From contig NZ_BBCB01000012.1 of the NCBI RefSeq assembly GCF_001311825.1, positions 1 through 55,064 of the forward strand: a stretch of DNA of 55,064 bases. The letters are read 5' to 3'. The notes under the pieces are model-generated. The model did no database searches. It had not been told where the DNA came from and saw only the letters and a program-made list of their open reading frames with translations. Source of the DNA: Salidesulfovibrio brasiliensis JCM 12178 (GTDB lineage Bacteria > Desulfobacterota > Desulfovibrionia > Desulfovibrionales > Desulfovibrionaceae). Of the stretch, positions 17,147 through 26,047 are shown piece by piece; position 1 is the first letter of the stretch, and each line of letters begins with the position of its first letter. Position numbers and translations under genes: made by a program.

Positions 17147-17608
17147 CTATTCAGGCGCGTTGTCGCCTTCGATGGCCTTGGCGGTACCGCCGGCCTTCGC
17201 GATCTTCTCGGCAGCCGAGGCGCTGAAACGGTGCGCTTCGACAGTGACCTTGCGATCGACTTCACCAACACCGAGGACCTTGACGGCGCTGCCCTGCTTG
17301 GCAAGACCGCGTTCGTACATGTCCACGAGAGTGATTTCATCCTTGCCTTCGAACAGAGCCAGAAGCTGGCCCACGTTCACGACAGCATATTCCGCACGGA
17401 AGCGGTTCTTGAAGCCGCGCTTGGGCAGACGGCGGGCGAGAGGCATCTGACCGCCTTCGAAGCCGGGACGAACACCACCGCCGGAGCGGCTGTTCTGACC
17501 CTTGTGGCCCTTGGCACTGGTCTTGCCCCAGCCGGAACCGGAACCGCGGCCGATGCGACGGCGATTCTTGTACTCTTCCGGGAACGGGTACAGTTCATGG
17601 AGCCTCAT
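17147..17608 (-). CDS. rplO: 50S ribosomal protein L15
   Basis: 153 residues with the Gly/Arg-rich N-terminus typical of L15 (RIGRGSGSGWGKTSAKGHKG, then RPGFEGGQMPLARRLPKRGF). A late 50S assembly protein. It overlaps the stop of rpmD by four bases (ATGA type). Intact. Confidence 0.96.
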   Translation of the reverse strand: MRLHELYPFPEEYKNRRRIGRGSGSGWGKTSAKGHKGQNSRSGGGVRPGFEGGQMPLARRLPKRGFKNRFRAEYAVVNVGQLLALFEGKDEITLVDMYERGLAKQGSAVKVLGVGEVDRKVTVEAHRFSASAAEKIAKAGGTAKAIEGDNAPE

Positions 17609-17778
17609 TGTTCCGTAACCTCCACCAGGTGCTTCACTTTTTCGATCATGCCCCGGATTTCGGGACGGTCCTCAAAGGTCTTTTCCTGGCGGATCTTGCG
17701 CAGGCCAAGGGCATCCAGCGTGGACACCTGCTTGGGCTTGCACCCGATCTTGCTCTTGATAAGTTTAACCTTCAGCAT
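17605..17778 (-). CDS. rpmD: 50S ribosomal protein L30
   Basis: 57 residues. [20 protein letters not shown] and [14 protein letters not shown] are the L30 pattern. The start at 17778 has GGAG upstream (AAGGAGACGGAC). Placed between rpsE and rplO as usual. Confidence 0.95.
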   Translation of the reverse strand: MLKVKLIKSKIGCKPKQVSTLDALGLRKIRQEKTFEDRPEIRGMIEKVKHLVEVTEQ

Positions 17779-17788
17779 GTCCGTCTCC

Positions 17789-18283
17789 TTACTTCCTGGG
17801 CGTGGAAACCGGTTTACCGCGAAGTTCGGAAACTTCTTCGGCGCTGCGAAGCGATGCCAGACCTTCGATGGTGGCGCGCAGCACGTTATGCGGATTGTTG
17901 GTTCCAATGGCCTTGGTCAGGATGTCATGGACGCCAACGGCCTCCATGACGGCACGCACCGGGCCACCGGCGATGATGCCGGTACCGCGGCTTGCGGGCT
18001 TGAGAACCACGTGACCGGCGCCGTAGCGACCCAGAACCTCGTAAGGCAGGGTGCCTTCAAGCAGCGGCACGGAAATCATGGTTTTCTTGGCCCGTTCAGA
18101 AGCCTTGCGAATTGCTTCGGGGACTTCGTTGGCCTTACCCAGACCATAACCGACATTGCCTTCACCGTCGCCGACAACCACGAGGCAGCTGAAGCTGAAG
18201 CGGCGGCCGCCCTTGACGACCTTAGCCACGCGATTGAGGTAGACGATCTTTTCGATGAGACCGGATTCGTTCTGTTCCATCAT
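17789..18283 (-). CDS. rpsE: 30S ribosomal protein S5
   Basis: 164 residues. It has the double-stranded RNA-binding N-domain ([20 protein letters not shown]) and the S5 C-domain ([20 protein letters not shown]). It works in decoding fidelity at the mRNA entry channel; no changes at the known spectinomycin-loop region are evident. Intact. Confidence 0.97.
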   Translation of the reverse strand: MMEQNESGLIEKIVYLNRVAKVVKGGRRFSFSCLVVVGDGEGNVGYGLGKANEVPEAIRKASERAKKTMISVPLLEGTLPYEVLGRYGAGHVVLKPASRGTGIIAGGPVRAVMEAVGVHDILTKAIGTNNPHNVLRATIEGLASLRSAEEVSELRGKPVSTPRK

Positions 18284-18294
18284 GGCGTCAACCC

Positions 18295-18648
18295 CTAGAA
18301 CTTCAGGCCACCTTCACGGGCGCCGTCGGCGAGGGCCTTGACTTTGCCGTGATAGATGTAACCGTTGCGGTCGAAAACGACCGATTCAATCTTCTGCTCA
18401 AGAGCCTTGGCCGCGATGGCCTTGCCGACCTTTGCGGCAGACTCCCGGTTTGCCTTGAGTCCGCTTTCTTCCTTGCCGAGCACCTGCGTGGATGCGCTGC
18501 AGAGGGTCCTACCGGCATTGTCGTCCACGAGCTGGGCGTACATGTGCTGGTTGGAGCGGAAGACAACCAGCCTCGGCCTTTCGGCAGTACCGAAGATCTT
18601 CTTGCGAATGCGGATCTTCCTGCGGTGTCTTGCGTTCATGTTTTTCAT
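18295..18648 (-). CDS. rplR: 50S ribosomal protein L18
   Basis: About 117 residues. [20 protein letters not shown] and the C-terminal [20 protein letters not shown] are diagnostic. It binds 5S rRNA. Start taken at 18648; an in-frame ATG at 18639 is equally possible. Confidence 0.95.
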   Translation of the reverse strand: MKNMNARHRRKIRIRKKIFGTAERPRLVVFRSNQHMYAQLVDDNAGRTLCSASTQVLGKEESGLKANRESAAKVGKAIAAKALEQKIESVVFDRNGYIYHGKVKALADGAREGGLKF

Positions 18649-18661
18649 ATTGCTACCCATC

Positions 18662-19198
18662 CTACTTGGCGCCGGACTTGCCAGCCTTGCGCTTGATGAT
18701 TTCGTCTGCGTACTTAATGCCCTTGCCCTTGTAGGGTTCCGGCGGACGCACGCGACGGATTCGAGCCGCAGTCTCACCGACAAGCTGCTTGTCGATGCCG
18801 GAGAGGGTCAGCTTGCTGCCCTCGACAGCAGCGTCGATTCCGGCGGGGAGATCAAACTCGACCGGATGGGAGTATCCGACATTGAGAACGACTTTCTTGC
18901 CCTGCACAGACACCTTGTATCCAACACCGATGACCTCGAGGGTCTTCGAGAAGCCACTGGTCACACCTTCAATGCAGTTCGCAAGGAGGGTACGACGCAG
19001 GCCGTGCTGGCTACGGGCGATACGGGACTCATCAACGCGACCGACCTCGATCGCGCCGCCTTCAACGGTATAGACTACCTTCGGGTGGACCGGCGTGGTG
19101 AGCGAGCCCTTGGGGCCTTTCACCTGGATCTCTTCACCGCCGACGTTCACGTCGACGCCCGAAGGAATCTGTATGATTTTCTTACCGATTCTGGACAT
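18662..19198 (-). CDS. rplF: 50S ribosomal protein L6
   Basis: 178 residues, starting [20 protein letters not shown] and ending with the conserved [16 protein letters not shown] motif. It lies near the factor-binding site of the 50S. Starts 10 bases after rpsH and precedes rplR. Intact. Confidence 0.97.
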   Translation of the reverse strand: MSRIGKKIIQIPSGVDVNVGGEEIQVKGPKGSLTTPVHPKVVYTVEGGAIEVGRVDESRIARSQHGLRRTLLANCIEGVTSGFSKTLEVIGVGYKVSVQGKKVVLNVGYSHPVEFDLPAGIDAAVEGSKLTLSGIDKQLVGETAARIRRVRPPEPYKGKGIKYADEIIKRKAGKSGAK

Positions 19199-19208
19199 GT
19201 GTACCTCG

Positions 19209-19592
19209 TTACCAGATTTCGCAGAGCAGTTCGCCGCCCACGTTGGCTTCACGGGCTTTCGCACCTTCAAGCACGCCCTTGGACGTGGAAACGATGCAAA
19301 TGCCGATGCCATTCTGGACGCGGGGGATGTCCTCGACGCTCACGTAAACACGCAAGCCCGGGGAGCTCACCCTTTTCAGTCCGGAAATCAGCGGTTTGCC
19401 GTTCGCGTACTTGAGGGTGATGACGATTTCCCCGCTCTCGACAGTATATTCATTGATATAGCCTTCTTCCTTCAGGATTACGGCGATGGCTTCCTTCATT
19501 TTGGAAGCGGGCACCGACACCTTGGTGTGGTATGCACCAAAGGCGTTCCTGACACGAGTCAGCATATCGGCTACGGGATCAACAACAGCCAT
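19209..19592 (-). CDS. rpsH: 30S ribosomal protein S8
   Basis: 127 residues. VADMLTRVRNAFGAYHTKVS at the N-terminus and VLEGAKAREANVGGELLCEI at the C-terminus. It binds the central 16S rRNA domain and in E. coli represses the spc operon. Intact. Confidence 0.97.
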   Translation of the reverse strand: MAVVDPVADMLTRVRNAFGAYHTKVSVPASKMKEAIAVILKEEGYINEYTVESGEIVITLKYANGKPLISGLKRVSSPGLRVYVSVEDIPRVQNGIGICIVSTSKGVLEGAKAREANVGGELLCEIW

Positions 19593-19609
19593 TGTATTCT
19601 CCTTGGAAA

Positions 19610-19795
19610 TTACCAGCTCGACTTGCGCACGCCGGGGAGTTCACCGGCCAGCGCCTTGTTCCTGAAGCAGATACGGCAGATGCCGTAGCGGCGCAGGAAG
19701 GCGCGGGGGCGGCCGCAAATGGGGCAGCGGTTGTATGCGCGAACCTTGAACTTGGGCTTGCGCTTTGCCTTCACTTTCAGAGCAGTTCTGGCCAT
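19610..19795 (-). CDS. rpsZ: 30S ribosomal protein S14, zinc-binding short form
   Basis: 61 residues, the short type Z S14. Two CxxC pairs (RCPICGRPR and GICRICFRN) make a zinc ribbon. The start at 19795 fits the family ([20 protein letters not shown]). Placed between rplE and rpsH as usual. The long zinc-free paralog is not in this window. Confidence 0.96.
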   Translation of the reverse strand: MARTALKVKAKRKPKFKVRAYNRCPICGRPRAFLRRYGICRICFRNKALAGELPGVRKSSW

Positions 19796-19805
19796 GGTTA
19801 TTCTC

Positions 19806-20345
19806 CTACTTTTTGAAGGGCATTCCCAGAAGGTCAAGAAGCATCTTGCCTTCCTTGTCCGTCTTGGCAGACGTCACCACAGTGATGTTCATGCCTTTGA
19901 CACGTTCCACACGGTCGATTTCCACTTCGGGGAAGATCGTGTGTTCCTTGATGCCCAGGGTGAAGTTCCCACGGCCGTCAAAGCCCCGGTCCGGGATGCC
20001 GCGGAAGTCGCGGACGCGCGGAAGGGCAAAGTTGACCAGCTTGTCGTAGAAGTCCCACATGCGATCCTCGCGGACCGTCACGCGGACACCGACAGGCATG
20101 CCTTCACGCAGCTTGAACGCAGCGATGGACTTGGTCGCACGGGTAACGACGGCGCGCTGGCCGGCGATACGAGTGAGTTCCTCAACGGCGTCCTCGATCA
20201 GCTTGTTGTTCTGGCTGCCCTCGCCCAGGCCAATGTTCAGAGAGATTTTCTCCAACCTGGGAATTTCCATGGGGCTCTTGTATCCGAACTCCTTCTGAAG
20301 TTCCGATACGACCTTATCTTTATATACGCTTTCCAGACGAGTCAT
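19806..20345 (-). CDS. rplE: 50S ribosomal protein L5
   Basis: 179 residues. [20 protein letters not shown] and the C-terminal [20 protein letters not shown]. It binds 5S rRNA and touches the P-site tRNA. Intact; starts nine bases after rplX. Confidence 0.97.
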   Translation of the reverse strand: MTRLESVYKDKVVSELQKEFGYKSPMEIPRLEKISLNIGLGEGSQNNKLIEDAVEELTRIAGQRAVVTRATKSIAAFKLREGMPVGVRVTVREDRMWDFYDKLVNFALPRVRDFRGIPDRGFDGRGNFTLGIKEHTIFPEVEIDRVERVKGMNITVVTSAKTDKEGKMLLDLLGMPFKK

Positions 20346-20354
20346 AACGCCACC

Positions 20355-20669
20355 TTACTTGAAGATCTCACTGCATTTCTTGCAGTAGCGGACCTTCTTG
20401 CCGTCTTCGGTCTTCTTGTACCCGATTCGAGTCGGCTTGGTGCAGGCGTCGCAAACGACGGCCACATTCGACACGTGGATCGGAGCTTCCTTTTCAACAA
20501 TACCGCCGGGCTGGTTGACGTACGGGTTGGGTTTGGTGTGGCGCTTGACCATATTCACCTTTTCAACCAGGACCTTGTCCTTCTTGCGAAGGATCTTCAG
20601 GACCTTGCCGATCTTCCCCTTGTCCTTCCCGGCGATCACCATGACCTTGTCTTCTTTGCGAATTTTCAT
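20355..20669 (-). CDS. rplX: 50S ribosomal protein L24
   Basis: 104 residues. KOW motif at the N-terminus ([20 protein letters not shown]) and a zinc-ribbon C-terminus ([10 protein letters not shown] ... [10 protein letters not shown]). It initiates 50S assembly. ATG at 20669 preferred over an in-frame GTG six bases upstream because AGAGG is then five bases away. Confidence 0.96.
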   Translation of the reverse strand: MKIRKEDKVMVIAGKDKGKIGKVLKILRKKDKVLVEKVNMVKRHTKPNPYVNQPGGIVEKEAPIHVSNVAVVCDACTKPTRIGYKKTEDGKKVRYCKKCSEIFK

Positions 20670-20678
20670 GGTCACCTC

Positions 20679-21047
20679 TTAGAGAACCTCGGGAGCGAGG
20701 GAAACGATCTTCATGAAGCCGGCAGCGCGCAGTTCACGCGCAACGGGTCCGAAAATACGGGTTCCGACAGGCTCCATGTTGTTGTTCAACAAAACAGCGG
20801 AGTTGTTGTCGAACTTGATGTAGGAACCGTCCACTCGGCCGATTTCCTTTTTGGTCCGTACAACGACTGCCTTCATGACCGCGCCCTTCTTCACCTTGGA
20901 ATGGGGCATGGCCTCCTTGACGGAAACGACAATGATGTCTCCGACCCTGGCATAACGACGACGGGAACCGCCAAGCACCTTGACGCAGGATACTTTCTTG
21001 GCCCCCGAGTTGTCAGCCACGTCGAGCTTGGATTCAACTTGAATCAT
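20679..21047 (-). CDS. rplN: 50S ribosomal protein L14
   Basis: 122 residues. [20 protein letters not shown] and [20 protein letters not shown] match L14 end to end. It forms intersubunit bridges and is the docking site of the silencing factor RsfS. Intact. Confidence 0.97.
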   Translation of the reverse strand: MIQVESKLDVADNSGAKKVSCVKVLGGSRRRYARVGDIIVVSVKEAMPHSKVKKGAVMKAVVVRTKKEIGRVDGSYIKFDNNSAVLLNNNMEPVGTRIFGPVARELRAAGFMKIVSLAPEVL

Positions 21048-21056
21048 CTCTCTACC

Positions 21057-21322
21057 CTACTTGGCTTTTTCAACAATTTGTACGAGGTGCCACCTTTTAC
21101 GGCGGCTGAGGGGCCTCGATTCCACGATCTGGACCTTATCGCCCGACTTGCAGTCGTTGGCCGGATCATGGGCCATGACTTTCTTGCGGCGGCGGATATA
21201 CTTCTTCAGAAGCGGATGCTTGACCAGAGTCTCGACGCGGACGACGATGGTCTTGTCGGCCTTGTCGCTGATGACGAGACCGGTCAGCATGCGCCGGTTG
21301 CTTGAATGTTCAGCTCAGCCAT
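21057..21322 (-). CDS. rpsQ: 30S ribosomal protein S17 (frameshifted near its start)
   Basis: The body MLTGLVISDKADKTIVVRVE is S17. The true start is the ATG at 21322 with GGGAG eight bases upstream, reading MAELNIQATG; then one base is missing near 21291-21295 (GGCCGC read as GGCGC) before RMLTGLV. The span of 266 bases is one short of 89 codons, as expected for a single deletion. An internal ATG start would drop the first 11 or so residues. Confidence 0.92.
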
Positions 21323-21325
21323 TGG

Positions 21326-21517
21326 CTACGCTCCCTGCCTTTCCCGCTGAACCGTAAGGATGCGGGCGATGCTACGTTTCACGTCCATGAGCTGGCGAGT
21401 ATTCTCAAGCTGTGCAGTTGCGTGCTTGAAGCGCAGGTCGAAAAGCTCCTTACGGGCTTCGACCAGCTTTTCGCCCAGCTGGGCGTCATCAAGATCACGA
21501 AGTTCTTTGGAAGTCAT
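21326..21517 (-). CDS. rpmC: 50S ribosomal protein L29
   Basis: 63 residues, [20 protein letters not shown] to RSIARILTVQRERQG. It lies at the peptide exit tunnel and helps dock trigger factor and SRP. Its ATG overlaps the rplP stop (TAATG), so the two are translationally coupled. Confidence 0.95.
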   Translation of the reverse strand: MTSKELRDLDDAQLGEKLVEARKELFDLRFKHATAQLENTRQLMDVKRSIARILTVQRERQGA

Positions 21518-21933
21518 TACTCCGTTCCCTCCTTGACGACGATGGCGCACTTGACCGGCAGCTTGTAGGAAGCGCGCTTCAGCGCTTCGCGTGCCAGTTC
21601 GATGTTAACGCCTTTGACTTCATACATGATACGGCCCGGTTTCACGGGGGCGCACCACCCTTCGGGGGCGCCTTTACCCTTACCCATGCGGACTTCCGCG
21701 GGCTTGGACGTGATGGGGTAGTCAGGGAAAATGCGGATCCAAACCTTACCGCCACGCTTGATGTGGCGCATGATCGCGACACGCGCGGACTCGATCTGCT
21801 GGCTGGTCAGCTTTCCATGCTCCAGTGCCTTCAGGCCGATATCGCCGAAGGACACACTGTTACCCCTTTGGGCCTTGCCTCTGTTGCGGCCTTTCTGCCG
21901 CTTACGGTGTTTAACCTTTCTCGGAGCAAGCAT
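21517..21933 (-). CDS. rplP: 50S ribosomal protein L16
   Basis: 138 residues. [20 protein letters not shown] and [20 protein letters not shown] are L16. It organises the A-site side of the 50S. Overlaps the rpsC stop and the rpmC start, both as TAATG. Intact. Confidence 0.97.
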   Translation of the reverse strand: MLAPRKVKHRKRQKGRNRGKAQRGNSVSFGDIGLKALEHGKLTSQQIESARVAIMRHIKRGGKVWIRIFPDYPITSKPAEVRMGKGKGAPEGWCAPVKPGRIMYEVKGVNIELAREALKRASYKLPVKCAIVVKEGTE

Positions 21934-22574
21934 TACTGTTCGACCTCTTTGTCAAGGATTTCACCCTTGAAGACCCACACACGGACACCGATGACACCGT
22001 ACGTCGTAGACGCCTGGGCGTAACCGTAGTCAATGTCGGCACGAAGTGTGTGCAGCGGCACGCGGCCATCGCGGTACCATTCGGAACGCGCGATTTCTGC
22101 ACCGGCCAGACGACCGGCACAAGCGACCTTGATACCTTCGGCACCGAACTTCCTGGCAAGGCCCACCGTGCGCTTCATGGCACGGCGGAAGGCAATCCGG
22201 CGCTCAAGCTGCTGCGCGATATTCTCGGCAACAAGCTGCGCTTCAATTTCGGGCCTGCGGATCTCACTTACCTCTATCGTAAACTCGGTCTGGAACTTCC
22301 TGCGAAGGTCCTCACGGAGCTTTTCGATCTCAACGCCCTTGCGGCCGATAACGATGCCGGGACGGGCGGTATGAATGATCAGGCGGATCTTGCCACCGGC
22401 GCGCTCGATCTCGATGCGGGCGACTCCGGCCTGATACAGTTTTTTCTTGACGTACTTGCGGACCTGATCGTCCTGGTACACGAACGCGGGATAGTCTTTC
22501 TTGCTGAACCAGCGGGAAAGCCAGTTCTTGTTGTATCCCAGCCTGAAACCGTAAGGATGTACTTTCTGACCCAT
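21933..22574 (-). CDS. rpsC: 30S ribosomal protein S3
   Basis: 213 residues. The N-terminus [20 protein letters not shown] fixes the start at 22574. The KH domain ([20 protein letters not shown]) and the S3 C-domain ([20 protein letters not shown]) follow. Part of the mRNA entry helicase. Two bases after rplV. Intact. Confidence 0.97.
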   Translation of the reverse strand: MGQKVHPYGFRLGYNKNWLSRWFSKKDYPAFVYQDDQVRKYVKKKLYQAGVARIEIERAGGKIRLIIHTARPGIVIGRKGVEIEKLREDLRRKFQTEFTIEVSEIRRPEIEAQLVAENIAQQLERRIAFRRAMKRTVGLARKFGAEGIKVACAGRLAGAEIARSEWYRDGRVPLHTLRADIDYGYAQASTTYGVIGVRVWVFKGEILDKEVEQ

Positions 22575-22576
22575 GG

Positions 22577-22909
22577 CTAAACTTCCTTGACCACGATGGT
22601 GATGTGGCTCGTACGTTTGCGGATGCGGTATGCGCGGCCCATTGCACGGGGCTGAATGCGCTTCCAAGTGGGACCTTCGTTGACGATGATCTTGTCGATG
22701 ACAAGCGCGTCCACGTCCACACCGGGTTTTTGCTCCGCGTTAGCGATGGCAGAGTACAGGACCTTGCTCAAGATGCGAGCCGGCTTCTTGGGAGTAAAGC
22801 GCAGAATGTTCAGCGCGTCCTCAACCGGCTTGCCCTTGACGGTCTCCGCAACAATACGGGTCTTGCGCGGAGACACTCGAATGAACTTGGCTACAGCTTT
22901 CGCTTCCAT
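22577..22909 (-). CDS. rplV: 50S ribosomal protein L22
   Basis: 110 residues. [20 protein letters not shown] and the C-terminal [20 protein letters not shown]. Its hairpin lines the exit tunnel; no deletion of the macrolide-related loop is apparent. Intact. Confidence 0.97.
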   Translation of the reverse strand: MEAKAVAKFIRVSPRKTRIVAETVKGKPVEDALNILRFTPKKPARILSKVLYSAIANAEQKPGVDVDALVIDKIIVNEGPTWKRIQPRAMGRAYRIRKRTSHITIVVKEV

Positions 22910-22919
22910 TTTCTACCCC

Positions 22920-23195
22920 CTACTTGCCCTTCTTCTTGTCGGCGACGTGGCCGTAGTAAGTGCGGGTCGGGGAGAACTCACCAAGCTTATGACCGACCAT
23001 GTTTTCAGTGACGAACACCGGAATGAACTTGCGGCCGTTGTGCACGGCGAAAGTCATACCGACCATATCGGGGACGATCATGGAACGGCGGGACCAGGTC
23101 TTGATGACACGGCGGTCACCGGACTCGGATGCCCTTTCAACCTTCTTGATCAGATGATCGTCGACGAAGGGACCTTTTTTAAGAGACCTAGGCAT
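22920..23195 (-). CDS. rpsS: 30S ribosomal protein S19
   Basis: 91 residues. [20 protein letters not shown] and [20 protein letters not shown] are S19. It is in the 30S head with S13. Intact, between rplB and rplV. Confidence 0.97.
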   Translation of the reverse strand: MPRSLKKGPFVDDHLIKKVERASESGDRRVIKTWSRRSMIVPDMVGMTFAVHNGRKFIPVFVTENMVGHKLGEFSPTRTYYGHVADKKKGK

Positions 23196-23205
23196 GATTC
23201 AACTC

Positions 23206-24036
23206 CTACTTCTGGCCGCGGCGCTTAACGATAAGCTTGGAAGAGGCCTTCTTCTTGTTGCGAGTACGGTAGCCCTTGGTCGGCATGCCCCACGGGGAAA
23301 CCGGGTGGCGACCACCAGAGCTACGACCCTCACCACCACCGAGCGGGTGATCGATCGGGTTCATTGCCACGCCGCGAACCTTGGGACGGCGACCGAGCCA
23401 GCGATTGCGACCGGCCTTGCCCAGGGAGATATTTTCATGGTGGACGTTGCCGACCTGGCCAACAGTGGCCATGCAGGTAACGAGCACCTTGCGGACTTCA
23501 CCGGACGGCATGCGCAGGAGGCCGTATTTGCCTTCCTTTGCGATGAGCTGCGCGTACGTTCCAGCGGCACGGCAGAACTGGCCGCCGCGACCGGGGCGCA
23601 GTTCAATGTTGTGCAGCACGGTACCGGTCGGGATGTTGGCGATGGCAAGCGCGTTACCGGGCTTGATATCGGCTCCCTGGCCGGCAATGACCGTGTCGCC
23701 CTGTTTCAGGCCGACCGGTGCGATGATGTAGCGCTTCTCGCCATCGGCGTAGGTGAGCAGAGCGATGCGGGCGCTGCGGTTCGGATCGTATTCGATCTCG
23801 GAAACCTTGGCCGGAATGCCCTGCTTGCCGCGCTTGAAGTCGATTATACGATACAGACGCTTGTGGCCTCCGCCGCGACGGCGGGAGGTCATGCGACCGT
23901 TGTTGTTCCTACCGGCCTTCTTGGTGAGGCCGCGAGTCAGGGACTTCTCGGGAGTGGTCCTGGTCACCTCCGCGTAATCGGAGATGGTCTGGAACCGGCG
24001 GCCCGGAGAAGTCGGCTTCAGCTTACGGGTAGCCAT
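23206..24036 (-). CDS. rplB: 50S ribosomal protein L2
   Basis: 276 residues. RTRG-type core segments are present ([20 protein letters not shown]) and the peptidyl-transferase-proximal segment is [20 protein letters not shown] with its conserved histidine. Starts three bases after rplW. Intact. Confidence 0.97.
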   Translation of the reverse strand: MATRKLKPTSPGRRFQTISDYAEVTRTTPEKSLTRGLTKKAGRNNNGRMTSRRRGGGHKRLYRIIDFKRGKQGIPAKVSEIEYDPNRSARIALLTYADGEKRYIIAPVGLKQGDTVIAGQGADIKPGNALAIANIPTGTVLHNIELRPGRGGQFCRAAGTYAQLIAKEGKYGLLRMPSGEVRKVLVTCMATVGQVGNVHHENISLGKAGRNRWLGRRPKVRGVAMNPIDHPLGGGEGRSSGGRHPVSPWGMPTKGYRTRNKKKASSKLIVKRRGQK

Positions 24037-24039
24037 CTG

Positions 24040-24330
24040 TTACACTCCCTCGAAGAAATCGATTTTTTCGCCTTCGGCCAGCTTCACGTACGCCTTCTTG
24101 TAGCCGCTGAGATGTCCGACGACGCGGCCGTGGCGCTTGCGTTCCGCAGGGCGCTTCTTGACGATGTTCACGGATTCGACCTTGACGCTAAACGCTTCTT
24201 CAACGGCCTTTTTCACCTCGATCTTGTTGGAATCGGGGTGGACGTAGAAGGAGACGCGATTTCCGAAGTCCTTGGCATCAGTTGCCTTTTCGGAAATGAC
24301 GGGCTTGATAAGAATCTGGGTGTAATCCAT
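24040..24330 (-). CDS. rplW: 50S ribosomal protein L23
   Basis: 96 residues. LIKPVISEKATDAKDFGNRV and SGYKKAYVKLAEGEKIDFFE fit L23, the main docking protein at the tunnel exit. Overlaps the rplD stop by one base (TAATG). Intact. Confidence 0.96.
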   Translation of the reverse strand: MDYTQILIKPVISEKATDAKDFGNRVSFYVHPDSNKIEVKKAVEEAFSVKVESVNIVKKRPAERKRHGRVVGHLSGYKKAYVKLAEGEKIDFFEGV

Positions 24331-24950
24331 TACTTCAACCTCTCCTGCACGTCTTTGGCCGCGCCCTCGAACATAACCAGCTCGGGGTAGCGCAGCACGT
24401 CATAGACATTGAGTTTCTCGGCTTCGAGAACCTTGATGCCGGGAATATTCCGGGCAGAAAGGACGAGATTCTTATCAGCTTCCTTGACGACAATCAAGGC
24501 CTTTTCAAGTCCAAGGCTCTTGACGACTTCGACGAAACCCTTTGTCTTGATTTCCGGAAGGTCGATGGTGTTGAGGACCGTCAGCTTCTCCTCGCTCAGG
24601 CGGGAAGACAGGGCCATGCACATGGCCAGCTTGCGGACCTTCTTGTTGACCTTGAATCCGTACTCGCGGGGCAGGGGACCAAAAGTGATCGCACCGCCAC
24701 GCCAGATCGGGGAGCGCATGGAGCCTGCACGGGCACGACCGGTGCCCTTCTGGCGCCAAGGCTTGCGTCCGCCGCCGCGGACCGTGGAGCGGGTCTTGGT
24801 AGAATGTGTTCCACTCCGACGGGCGGCGAGCTGCGAACGGACAACGAACTGCAGAATCTCGGGGCGGACTTCCACCTCGAAGATTTCCGGAGCCAGTTCG
24901 ATGGCGCCCACTTCTTTCTTACTCTGATCGAAAACTTTTACGTTTGCCAT
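24330..24950 (-). CDS. rplD: 50S ribosomal protein L4
   Basis: About 206 residues. The conserved loop that enters the exit tunnel is present (GGGRKPWRQKGTGRARAGSM). In E. coli L4 also represses the S10 operon. ATG at 24950 is preferred (GAGG nine bases upstream); an in-frame ATG at 24956 is possible. Intact. Confidence 0.96.
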   Translation of the reverse strand: MANVKVFDQSKKEVGAIELAPEIFEVEVRPEILQFVVRSQLAARRSGTHSTKTRSTVRGGGRKPWRQKGTGRARAGSMRSPIWRGGAITFGPLPREYGFKVNKKVRKLAMCMALSSRLSEEKLTVLNTIDLPEIKTKGFVEVVKSLGLEKALIVVKEADKNLVLSARNIPGIKVLEAEKLNVYDVLRYPELVMFEGAAKDVQERLK

Positions 24951-24970
24951 GATCATATACCTCTAGCTCG

Positions 24971-25603
24971 CTAGCCGTTTTTGCGGATCACAACCAAGCC
25001 GTTCTTCGGCCCCGGAATCTGACCCTTCACCACAAGGATGTTTTCTTCGGGACGGACGTCCACGATTTCAACGCTGGGAGCGGTCACCTGCTTGTTACCC
25101 ATCTGGCCCGGCATCTTCTTGCCTTTCCAGATGCGGCCCGGGAACGTGGCGTTACCCACGGAACCGGTGGCGCGGTGAACCTTTTCAGCGCCGTGAGAGG
25201 CGCGCTGTCCAGCAAAGTTCCAGCGCTTCATCGCGCCCTGGAAGCCTTTACCCTTGCTGCGGCCGGACACTTTGACCTTTTCGCCCGGGGCAAAAAGATC
25301 GACAGTGAGTTCCTGACCGAGTTCATATTCTTCAGGATTCTCAACGCGGAACTCTTTGAGGTGCCGATGCACACCCTTGCCAGCCTTGGCCTGATGGCCC
25401 TTCTGCGGCTTGTTGGCGAGACGTTCCTTCAGCTCGTCGTAGCCGAGCTGGAGTGCGTTGTATCCTTCCTTATCGTTGGTCTTGATCTGCATCACGGGGC
25501 ACGGACCAGCCTCAATGACGGTGACGGGGCAAATGCTGCCATCATCCGCGAACAGGCGGGTCATACCCAGCTTCTTTCCGAGAATTCCAAGCGTTTTCGG
25601 CAT
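24971..25603 (-). CDS. rplC: 50S ribosomal protein L3
   Basis: 210 residues, [20 protein letters not shown] to GAKNG-type end ([14 protein letters not shown]). The segment near the methylated glutamine is [20 protein letters not shown]. It sits at the peptidyl-transferase centre. Intact; starts 10 bases after rpsJ. Confidence 0.97.
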   Translation of the reverse strand: MPKTLGILGKKLGMTRLFADDGSICPVTVIEAGPCPVMQIKTNDKEGYNALQLGYDELKERLANKPQKGHQAKAGKGVHRHLKEFRVENPEEYELGQELTVDLFAPGEKVKVSGRSKGKGFQGAMKRWNFAGQRASHGAEKVHRATGSVGNATFPGRIWKGKKMPGQMGNKQVTAPSVEIVDVRPEENILVVKGQIPGPKNGLVVIRKNG

Positions 25604-25613
25604 GATATCCTCT

Positions 25614-25931
25614 CTAAAGCTTGATTTCCACGTCGACACCGGCAGGCAGGGAAAGCTTGCCAAGAGAATCGACGGTCTGCTGGGTCGGCTCAAGGATGTC
25701 CAGCAGGCGTTTGTGAATCCGCATCTCGAACTGTTCGCGGGACTTCTTGTCAACGTGCACCGACTTCTGAACAGTGGTGCGGTGAATCTCGGTCGGAAGC
25801 GGAATGGGACCGGCGATGGCCGCCCCGGTATTCCGGGCGGTATCGACGATCTCAGTCACCGCTTTGTCGAGAATGCGGTAATCGTACGCCTTCAGTTTGA
25901 TCCTGATGCGATCGCTTGTCATGGAAGCCAT
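25614..25931 (-). CDS. rpsJ: 30S ribosomal protein S10
   Basis: 105 residues. [20 protein letters not shown] and [15 protein letters not shown] are S10. It is also the NusE subunit of antitermination complexes. Start at 25931 ([10 protein letters not shown]) chosen because AGGAG lies seven bases upstream. First gene of the S10 operon, with its own promoter behind fusA. Confidence 0.96.
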   Translation of the reverse strand: MASMTSDRIRIKLKAYDYRILDKAVTEIVDTARNTGAAIAGPIPLPTEIHRTTVQKSVHVDKKSREQFEMRIHKRLLDILEPTQQTVDSLGKLSLPAGVDVEIKL

Positions 25932-25983
25932 AACTTTTCTCCTAATGTTGGTCTCCGAATGACTGCTGGAGTCAAAGCGGTCG

Positions 25984-26016
25984 GGCACCCTATCCGCGGA
26001 TGGGTGCCTTTGTCAA
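25984..26016 (-). promoter_or_regulatory. Promoter of the S10 operon with a dyad in its spacer
   Basis: On the minus strand: TTGACA (26011-26016), 18 bases, TAGGGT (25987-25992). The spacer and -10 are covered by an inverted repeat GGCACCC ... GGGTGCC (25984-25990 with 26002-26008) enclosing a second palindrome TCCGCGGA. It is not a terminator, as no T-run follows. Confidence 0.5.
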
Positions 26017-26047
26017 GGGGCCCGACTGGTGCTTGAAGACTCAGCGA

